Made by a program: the position numbers and the translations under genes
NCBI RefSeq assembly: GCF_000003815.2
Contig: NC_049985.1
Span: 18,791,871-18,814,459, forward strand
Origin: Branchiostoma floridae
Taxonomy: Eukaryota; Chordata; Leptocardii; Amphioxiformes; Branchiostomatidae
Length of the DNA: 22,589 nucleotides
Direction: 5' to 3'
Notes under the pieces: model-generated
Told to the model about the DNA's origin: nothing
The model's input: only the letters and a program-made list of their open reading frames with translations
Databases searched by the model: none
Shown here: positions 9,511-19,100 of the stretch, in pieces
Numbering within the stretch: position 1 is the first letter of the stretch
Layout of the letters: every line of letters starts with the position of its first letter

Positions 9511-10479
9511 TCAATGATGTTGATACGACTACCTCATTTTGAGACCGATACGTCTATCATAGAAAACAGGCTGTTATTCCACCACAGCAGTCTAATACAT
9601 GTGACACCATCTACGTATAGATGTGTTGTATCTATATCATTGAGTTCCTTTTCGCAAGTATATTTTTGCTATTTACCATAGGGAACGGAAAGTGAAGGTT
9701 TGACCCCAGTCTATACAGTTGAAAGTCTAACACAAAGTAAAAACTGTTACATCTAAATGGCAAAGGGAAAACATATACTCTGGTCTCAGAGTTAACATTT
9801 GTATGGAACACCACCTGGAACTCGCATGAATACTGTTCATATTGAAGAAAACTGTATTGCTTTCCTTTGTCACAAGTATGACTTTCATCTGTACATCAAT
9901 GACGTCAGCGAATTTGTAAGATCATGTTATAATGAGATGGTTGATTGGAATGTTAAAGAACTTGTGACATGTTAAGAACTTGAGATACAAAAAATGTATG
10001 CTGATGATAAAGCAAAGGACTTATCATTCATTGTTACTTTTTCCGTGATAGGGTTGATGAAATAATGGCCTGATTTGGAAAAACACACTGTGGAAATGGT
10101 TACGATCATGTTAAGGAAATCAACTCAAATTAGTACATTGTTGTGAATTTCATTCAATCTTGTCCCGTCTCCAATGAAAACAAAACTATTAATTCAAGTT
10201 TTTCTACACTAAAGCAGTTACGAACACTGCTATATCTGTTGTCTGTCATTCGTTGAGACTGGCGATTTTAAGGAAGCTAGATACTTTGTTGTTGTTTTTT
10301 GCTTATTCTAATAAAGCTGTTGCAGTTTAATTCGAGTCTGTGCTTTTTCATTGTTTGTCAGTAAAACGGAATGTTTGTATGTGTTAGCATGAGACAGGAA
10401 TTTTAGATAATCCCGGCGCATAGTGTTACAAATTGTTTTTGGCTTACCTCAATAGTATGATGATATATTTGCTTTCATA

Positions 10480-10481
<2 letters not shown>
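9511..10481. other. Intergenic stretch without recognisable genes
   Basis: I see no coding exon here. An AATAAA at 10310-10315 is followed by GT/T-rich DNA on the plus strand, and could be a stray polyadenylation signal or retroelement tail. There is no linked coding sequence. Confidence 0.4.
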
Positions 10482-10547
<66 letters not shown>

Positions 10548-10562
10548 GTGTGTGTTTGTGTG

Positions 10563-10597
<35 letters not shown>

Positions 10598-10745
10598 TCT
10601 TTGTACGTCAATCGGTGTGTGGGTTCTTGTCTTTGGGTGTGAGTGTCTCTCTTTCTCTCTCTTTCCCTATCTTTGAGTGTGTGCATTTTTTTTCTGTGTG
10701 TGTGTGTCTTTGTGTGTGTATGTGTTTGTGTGTTTGTGTTTGTGT
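10482..10745 (+). repeat. GT microsatellite with interrupted flanks
   Basis: About 31 GT/TG units run nearly uninterrupted from 10482 to about 10544. They are followed by TTTT-interrupted GT tracts, a CT-rich patch (about 10648-10672) and further GT runs to about 10745. The open frames reported through it, coding only Cys/Val or Thr/His, are artefacts of the repeat. Alternating purine-pyrimidine tracts of this length can adopt Z-DNA (known property) and are length-variable. Confidence 0.95.
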
Positions 10746-11791
10746 TAGCATGAAATGAAGAAATACTTCCAGACTCATGAAAATTGTGTTTTATCGTATA
10801 ACCATGTTACCTTGACTAATGAATATTTATAAGACTGATAACCATCCAACGAGTTTTTTAATTATATATATTTTCCAGGTCTGAAAATAAAATACATCGA
10901 GTATTCTATTGATCAAATTACTTGAACATTATAGACCTAAACACAACAGGACAGGTATTTTTAACATGACATTGGCATATTCTATAACCATAAGTACATA
11001 GATATAGTTAGACAAGTACAGCTTGACACTACACATTCTACAGAAAATCTGTTTTAGATTTCACGCTCAGAAGTTTTTTGCATACTTAGCCAACGCTCTA
11101 CTCCACCAAACACACACACAGACAAGCACACACACACAAAGATATTTTAGATATCAAAAACTTTTGATTCGAGTTTACATCATAACCGTGATGACATTTA
11201 AGATTAAAAGTGCAATCACTGACGATACAATTATTCCATATTAACTTTCTTCGCTTCTTTATTGTGATGTTTACAGTACAGTTTTGTTTTGTTAAATACA
11301 CAGCTAACGGTAATGTTCACGCTGATGAAGACAAAATAAGCATATGATAGATAACGTCTCCAGCAGTAAGAACCCGCTTTCTTTTCTTGCATTTTACGTA
11401 TAATGGAAAGTTCTTGCTACTTAAAACTTTTGTCTCTGCCTGATGTAGTGTGTTCTGCATGCTTTTTATATTATTATGGAAGACTCACAAGCAGTCAACT
11501 TCATTGTCATAAGTGAAAAGTATATTCTGCGAAGCATATATTTGAATGTTTACTCATGGAAAGCGTCGCCTGGTATTCCTTAATAGTACTGCAATTACCT
11601 CTCACAATATAAAAGCTTCATTCGCATGGATCAAAAGCGTAGCCTAGCAAAAGTATCTAGAACTGCAATTATCTAACATCATGAATGTTCCAAGGCCGCG
11701 TCATAGAATCATTTGTCTGGTAGTGCCACCATTAATGTGTTTGTGTTTGAGACGTAGACAATACATCCTTCCCTATGAAAATATAACATAG
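10746..11791. other. Intergenic stretch with short CA tract
   Basis: No gene is supported. A short CA-rich tract lies at about 11108-11137. The remainder is AT-rich and unremarkable. Confidence 0.4.
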
Positions 11792-11868
11792 TAAGGTGGC
11801 ATTACAATCGCGGCTTCATAAATGTTATTGATAGTGATTTATCTAAGTATGTATGTAATGCCACCTTA
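11792..11868. mobile_element. Tiny TA-flanked inverted-repeat element (MITE-like)
   Basis: AAGGTGGCATTACA at 11794 is matched in inverse orientation by TGTAATGCCACCT ending at 11866, and both are flanked by TA (11792-11793 and 11867-11868). A core of about 73 bp with TA duplication fits a Tc1/mariner-type miniature element. There is no coding capacity. The word CGCGGCTTCAT inside it recurs at about 12404. Confidence 0.6.
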
Positions 11869-12125
11869 ATACCACACTAAATCAGACCCCATAGAGAATG
11901 CGTATCACTTATTTTACTCGTCTAAGCTTATTAATAACACTTGTGCTTGTACACTTATAATGTTATGGTGAAAATACCTGCGTTTTATTTCTTTATTTTT
12001 CAATTATATTTATCAACAGAATATTCCATGTATTCTATCATTAAAACTAAAAAAAAAGGTATACATTTTAACACTAGTTAAATGGTATATATGGTATAAT
12101 GATATAATGGTTATATTCCTGCTTA
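11869..12125. other. AT-rich spacer
   Basis: This is a low-complexity AT-rich spacer with short ATGGTATA-type repeats at about 12080-12110. No gene is seen. Confidence 0.35.
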
Positions 12126-12377
12126 TCAACCATCATCAGAGAGCGTAGGACCAGATTCGCCGACCATTGTTTTAGGAACAAAACTGAGTTTGCTAGTGAA
12201 CTCATACTGTGGAAGCCAGCACACGGGCATACAAATGCAGGGTGATCTCGACTAACTTACATAGACCAGCTTGCTCGTGATGTGGGGTTGTGGTTCGAGG
12301 ACCTAAAGAACGTTATGGGGGACAGAGCCGTCTGGAAGGAGAAGGTGGACCTGGTCCGGGCAAGCAGCCCGAGATGA
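12126..12377 (+). pseudogene. Non-LTR retrotransposon ORF2 tail fragment
   Basis: One plus-strand frame encodes the C-terminal tail typical of many non-LTR retroelement RT proteins. It reads IRERRTRFADHCF, then ELILWKPAHG, then YIDQLARDVGL, EDLKNVMGDRAVWKEKV and LVRASSPR, ending at TGA (12375-12377). A TGA at 12243-12245 interrupts it where such proteins usually have a Gly/Arg-rich GRP(L)TY segment, so this is one nonsense change in an otherwise open frame. The stop is followed by repeated TGA triplets that may be the element's 3' tail. The RT domain itself is absent. It belongs to a different family from the element at 4188-6407. I think it is RTE-like but cannot settle the clade. Confidence 0.7.
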
Positions 12378-12840
12378 TGATGATGAGTTAAATGTCCAAT
12401 TATATCGCGGCTTCATCAATCTCATAAATATTTTCCTGGGAGCAAGCGAATATGAGTGAGTGATTGAGTAATGTTGTTTACAATTTAATTAACGTTTAAT
12501 CAAAATCATAAACGGAGTCCAGGCATATCAGAGTCAAACCAAACGTAGCACTGATGGATATCAAAATAAACCAAACAAACCATATAATATATAGCACTCC
12601 AAGAGAGGCTAGTTTATGTACATTACTTTCCACACACTAAATTCAAATCTGCAAGCTTCAAATTTACAAGCTAAACAATAGTTGGATACTATGCATCTTT
12701 TTACAATATGCACATCTAAAATTATCATAAGTGTAAAAGAACACACATGTTCGCTACTCACGATTGATGATACCTACACTTTTCTCATTACATCTGTTTC
12801 TTGAGGTTCGGGCACAAAGAAAAGTTCTTTCAAGACGCCC
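12378..12840. other. Spacer downstream of polycystin gene
   Basis: This is AT-rich DNA with no supported gene. It contains CGCGGCTTCATC at about 12404, a word shared with the small TA-flanked element at 11792-11868. Confidence 0.35.
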
Positions 12841-12843
12841 TTT

Positions 12844-12849
12844 TTTATT
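12844..12849 (-). terminator. Poly(A) signal of polycystin-like gene
   Basis: On the minus strand AAGAAATAAAAAAGG contains a perfect AATAAA about 95 bases after the stop codon at 12945-12947. This implies a short 3'UTR ending shortly below 12840. Confidence 0.65.
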
Positions 12850-12944
12850 TCTTGATAATGCTAACTAACCCATTCTCAATAGAAGGTCTCAATATCGCAT
12901 CATAGTTTTAGCATGCATAGAGAAGTTCCATCTTGAATTGTGGC

Positions 12945-13111
12945 TTATATTTTCAAGCCACTTCCGCATGCGGTGTCGTTGACCTTCAGTTCCGGGAAGC
13001 CTCGGCACTCGAACTTGTACATCAGGTCAGTGACCCTGTCCACCTCTTGCAGTACCGCTTCTGTCCGCTGGAAGGTCTCGTCCATGTAGTGGTCTGGAAG
13101 TGTCTCTTCAT
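12945..13111 (-). CDS. Polycystin-like exon q: C-terminal tail and stop
   Basis: The acceptor is TTTCCTGAAG at 13112-13113. The short tail (DEETLPDHYMDETFQ, then EAVLQEVDRVTDLMYKF) has a spaced-hydrophobic, coiled-coil-like pattern and ends at TAA (12945-12947). The cytoplasmic tail is short compared with vertebrate polycystin-1. Confidence 0.83.
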
Positions 13112-16100
13112 CTTCAGGAAAGACAAGATTTTCCTTCATATTACCGGTTAACCAACTTTAAAGATGAATGACTTTGTAAATGCTGAGAAAACCCTCAGAA
13201 ACGGATAGTGAATGTTATCGTATAAGCAAAAATAAACAAGTAAAGTTTTACCGTCAAAGGACCGAGTCTCATGGCGCATGCCCAGAAGACTCCTGAAGGA
13301 GTTCCAGAAGTAATCTCCCATCGCCGTGTCCACCTCAATGTCGTCTGACGTCTGACAGTAGCTCAGCCAGTTACACAGCATCCCGACTGCTAGGTTCACC
13401 TTGAGGAGGCAGAAACGTGTCGACAGGTCTTAAAATGCTATTAAAAGGTATACTACGGAGTTCTATTTTTAATGACCACCAGAATTAGACCCTCCTGGCC
13501 GCAAATAACAGCTTACAGGCCTCCAGTAGGCACGCTAGGGGGTGGGGTAATTAGTTAATCATACTTAAGGCTGGCTACAGGGGAAAACAATCAAGATCTT
13601 CTTCTTTGAAAACACTCAATGTTTTTCACTTCAGAATAGGATATAATCATGCACTTAGTCTATTTTGTAGGTTATCAATAAGCTGAGGTTACATTCCTTT
13701 CAAAACTGCAATAAATCTTGCAAAGATTACATTTGACAAAAACCATGGTGAGACTGTCATCAGACGCCCCACTGTTCTCTCACTGGGCCTGACCCTTGGT
13801 ATTCAATGCTAAAGGCTAGATTAACTACCCCATTAGATGTAGCTAAAAATGTACTCCACATGTACAGGGGTTGCAATATGCATCTCTGTCACATAGCAGG
13901 AATTCTTAGGATATTTCTAACGTATTTTGCTGTAAAGTAAGCTCCACCCGTGAGGTGTCGCCAAAAACAAAAGGAAATGCATTTCATCCTACCAGGCAGC
14001 AGATGAAGACTAGAACGAATGTAGCGTAGTACAGCGGTCCCAGGACACTATCCACTCTCTTCATGTCATCACCGAAGACGTCACTGAACGCCATCCCCAA
14101 TCCCAGCTCAAATAAGACGTAATACGTTTCTTTAAAGGCGGAGAAACTCTTCATGTGTTTCCCAAATATCAAGATCCCGCTGATGGTAAAGGACAGTAGC
14201 AGGATCACCATGTATGCCAGGAACCCAAAGGCCTCCCGGTACATCAACTAGTCCAAGTGGGATAGAAAAAAAATCGTGATACTGTCGGTAACCATGCCAA
14301 GTACCGATACTTGAAAGGCGCCGACTAGCTAGTTAGAATATCATTGCAGCAAAGGGACCACCGATATCACAGTATTACGAATGCATGATACTACATAAAG
14401 AAAAAAAAAGTAGAAAGACAAGTTTAGGGACATTTTTTTTCTAAAAATGTAAGTATATGTACAAGACTGTCTCTACTTACACGAGGAAGAGTGAATACGG
14501 TTGCGACGTTCTTAGAGAAATTGAAAACTCGGAGGATGCTGAAGGTACTGATGAAGATGGAGAAGGACAGGACCGATTGAAAGGTTGAGTCCCATTGGCT
14601 TGCCGCACTGATGTCTACAAACTCATTAATGCCATGTAGTCCTGTGGCAAAAATGGAACGGCATTTCTCTCATTATAGACACAAATGTGGAGACACTAAA
14701 TTTTTCAGCCACGTAGAAATGTGACGTACTAGATAGTAGCAACTCAAAAATGAAATGTGAATGATTCAGTTTTAAATTCAATGAAGTGAACGTACACCAC
14801 AATACCTAATTAGTCTTGTCCTTTCATTTAAAGACTTTATTCATTCATTCATTCATTCATTCTACCATTCATTCACTCATTCATTATATATTCATTCATC
14901 CATCATTTAAAAAAAAATGTTTCCATACTGTATTGTACCTGCAGCTTGTTGTATATCATTCAATGCAGCAGCTGCCCAGACGTAACGTAGTCCAAATGTC
15001 ACAATAACAGCCGTGGACACCGCTATCCCGCACAGGACCAAGATGTTCCAGAAACTGTTAAAGTAGACACGACCGCTCTTCCGTATGCTCCAGATCTCGT
15101 GAAGAATGTTGTAGATGTAGAAGAAAAGGAACAAGATGTGGAAAAGCATCTGGACGAAGTCGTCTGTTGTTTGGTACTGGAACAGTCGGAAGGTCTGGAT
15201 GTTTGGCTGCAGTTCAACAGCGCCCCCTGGGATGTACTGCAGGGTGATGGCCACAGTGCTGAACAGCTTGACGTCAGGGTGGTAGAAGTTGGCCCGGAGG
15301 ATGAGAGTGTCAGAAACCAGCAGGATCCAGTTGTTCTGTTGTAGGAAGTCTATCACTACAGCAGCCTGACCAGCACCCCGTGGTAGGTCCACTATTGTGA
15401 AGCATTCTACTGTTCCAGGCATCGCTCCGTTTCTGAAATAGAAAAATAAACATTGCAGTATTACCTAGCATAGCAAACAAACAAAAAAAAACACACTGGA
15501 TACGGATAATTCATTCTTTTTAAAAATCAATAAAGAGAAACCAAACATGCTGAGAAGTCTTACAAAATGCACGTAAGGGATGTAAATAACAACTGTTTGT
15601 AATAATTGGCAACTTTGTCTCTCCACACCGTTGACAAAAAAAAAGACAGGGTAAGTCCCTGGACCAAGACGGGCGCCGATACTGACTACCGGGAACCTTT
15701 GACAAGTTGCTGACGTCAAACGCCTATATAAGTCACGTTACATAGGTTTCTGGTCATTTAAAATTGACAAAGAAACAAGGATCAGTGTGCTGACTAGTGA
15801 TTTATTTTGTGCACGAAAATAGCATATGGAATCTCTACTATTAAAATTGAACATATGAACTTCCTAAGGTAAGAATTGTTAACAGGTAAGAATATGAATA
15901 GCATATTTCCCCATACCTAACATCGTCTGCAGAACTTGTGTTCCTTATGTGGGAACATTTGACTCCACTCAGTCGCTCCATAACGTCATCTATTTGCCTG
16001 ACCGTCAGCTCAGGATACAGCTTAGAGCCACTACGCTCCAAGTCTGAGTCTATGGGGTCATCTAAAAGGGAAACAGGCATCCGAATGACATAGGCTAAAC

Positions 16101-19100
16101 GACTATCACGAAAGCTAGTAAAAAATTGAACAGATTCATTGCACATTCAGGACGAAGAAAATTAGTGTGCCTCGCCATAAATAAATGAGTCTGTATGAAA
16201 ACGAATTACACTTTCAGCATGAACAAAAAAGATGGATTCAATGTGGCTCTCCGGGAAAGAAATGAATCGTTTCTACTTAAAAATCATAATCATCTATATC
16301 TAAACACAAAACGTTAAAATATGGATGCTATTTTTTCACCTGGATAGATGGTGGTTCTCTCCAGGCGGACAGGACCGATCCGGAATGCGTTTGTTCCAAC
16401 AGGAAACTGTTTGTCCAGCCACCTCAGCTTCTGCCCGCTGTACCCACGCTCTGGGTGGAGGGACGGCATCAGTTCCGACGACAGCCACTTCCAAGTGCTG
16501 TCCACTGTAGTCACCTGTACGCACGACGTGAAAAATAGATTTCATATTCTGCAAGTCCTCATGACGAAAGAGAAGCGTGTGTCATAAGCATGATGGTTTG
16601 AAGGCAATGCATAGGGAATGTTGTTCCTTTCGGAAGGGGACGTGAAATAGTGGTCCTGTGTTCGAGTAGGTGCCTCGAGCACTAAAAGGCAGCCTCGAGC
16701 TCGTTACTCAGATTGGGTACATACTGGCTGCAATAATGCACCAAGATAAAACAATAACGGTAACCTTACCTCCTCATATCCCGCCAAGATGTTGTTCAAA
16801 AGCGAAGCTCTGACATGGTACGCGTGCATGTCCGTGTCGAGCACCCCGATGTAAAAGTACGTCAGGCTGCAGATGACTAGAACGACCAGACGAACCAGGA
16901 TATCTCTACCCTGAGTCATCCGCTCGGGCCACTTCGGGTCGTGGTCGGCTTTCTTCGGAGCAGGTGGTAAAACCCTCGGTGCAGGGACTTGAAAAACAGT
17001 AGGAAAAGTAGCATATAACAAAATGTTACACAAAACAGAAAAACAACAAAAGCTACATGAGGATGTTTTCACTTAATTGACTGTTAATTCAAATGAGTCA
17101 AAACAGTCAATGATGTTATGCAATGTAAATGGTAGAAATAATGATATGTTTAATTTAAAGTGCTTAATTTGGACTGGTTTCCTTTACATTAAACAGGCTT
17201 AACGTTTTCCCAATGGATATTTTACCTGACAACTCTGCCTCCAAGTGGTTTGTTGAGCAAGAACATGTGAAGGGTGAATTGACCTACCTTTATACTCATG
17301 CCTGTATGTGTGGACCACTTCCATAGAAACATGTTCCTTCTTCACTGTCTTCATCCCTAAAACTCTCCGGACACGAGATGTTACAGGCACCAACACTGGT
17401 CTGATGACTGCCTGGATGTAGCTTAGCAGGAAAATCTGCAAGGAGTGGACGTAATCGGTTAAAAACTTACACTCACCGAACAGTGGCGTTCTGACAACAC
17501 TTGTGGTCGCTTTCTAACTAAGACACACACATCATTTACAGTACTGATGTTTATTTACTTGTTCCTAGCGATCTGGTAGAATTACGATATTAGGTCACAT
17601 CGTTGTAACTGAATTCGTGAAGTAATCTTTGGTTCGTCTTGTCTACAACTAGGATGGAAACAAGATTGCGACCAGAAAGTATCAGATTTCCTAAGATGGC
17701 GGCGGCCGATTAGGACCAATGTAATACAGGTTTCGCTATTGTGAACATTGTAACAAACCTGAATAGGCTCCAGTAAGAAACTGGAGAGCAGAAATGTTAA
17801 GACGAAGTCCTTCAGCCAGGCCTGGCTTCCTGCAGCTCCAAACTGCAGACTGTACACGATGACGAAGAAGCTGCTGCAGACAGACGTTAGGATAGCGAGG
17901 ATCCACGCCACCGTCTTGAGAGGGAATCTCCGGGTGGAAAGAGGTGAAGACATCTGTTCTTCCAAAGCAAGCTGCTTACAAAACATCGGCACTAGGATGA
18001 CATACACCGCCATAGACACCGTGAACGAAGTTGATGCAGTACTAAACAAGTCCGAAAGGCGGAGCGTAAGTATACCAGTGTCCAACAGAACCACGTCTGG
18101 ACCTGCGGTGACCCCGTACCACATGGCACTGCCCACCATCCACAAGGTGATCTGAGCCAGGCAGCAGACCAGGCGCTGCGCCCGGCTGAAGTGTCTCACA
18201 CCAGAGTTACACACCGCCGACAAGAGGAGATGCTCATCGTACAGAAGGTACGAAAATGTCGGTAAGGTGTGCTCCGCTTTCCTATATTCAGGATAACAGC
18301 AACAACAACAACGACATTGTTAGAGTGCAACTCATTCATCTCCATGACGTGTGCAATGATTTGCTTTTAAAGTATCATGTACAACATTGAAGGTTTTTCT
18401 AAGACTCCTTCCAAGTACATACATACGCATACATACATATGAACCTGTTGCACTTACTGCATTTCTCCTTCAAGAACTGCCTCTAATGTCCTCGTTGTTC
18501 TACAGTCACCTTTGTTAGAGGACAGCCAGGTGTAACATGGGAAAAGGAACCTGAAGAAAAACAGATGCAAAATAGAAATGAATCTTAGTTTGCATCTTAT
18601 GTGAGGGAAAAAATCTGAAAGAATAAATACCATACCTCTGTGAAGTATTTCTTAATTGAGTATGTCAATTTTACACAGTATATCTTCCTGACTTTTACCT
18701 ATATGCGGCCAGTATGCGGGAAAAAAATTAACGCATGCCGGCTAAACCTTCGCATCCTACTATTCTCCGAAACACACACCAAGACAAAGAAACTGGACAA
18801 AGCAATAAGGCCTTTAGCAGATTCGACTTAGCATTGACGGGTGCCTCAATAAAACTCTCAACTGGTCAAACCCAAAACTAGAAATGTCTGTACTCGAAAA
18901 CATCTATGGCCTTGCCTCTTGACCCCAAAACCTGATCACTCTTGTAGGACTGACATTTGTGCGTCTAACATGTACTATCATACTCACTTCTGTGATGTCT
19001 GTACGTCCCAGACTGTGATTCTGTCTATGAAGAGTGACTCCATGGCGCCCTTCCCGGAGCTGTCGTGCCAGACCTGTACAGACTGGAGCTCGCCGATAGT

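Noticed and set aside
10433-10758. Open frames coding long Cys/Val or Thr/His runs
   Set aside because: These are translations of the GT microsatellite, not genes.
13490-13930. Inverted-repeat (MITE) candidate in intron o-p, with GGGGTAATTAGTTAATC and GATTAACTACCCC
   Set aside because: The matching arms are only about 13-15 bases with a gap, and I found no target duplication or consistent ends.
15465-15719. Minus-strand open frame as an extra polycystin exon between exons l and m
   Set aside because: It has no TOP-domain signature and no convincing donor with the right phase. Exons l and m already join in frame and give a TOP domain of normal length.
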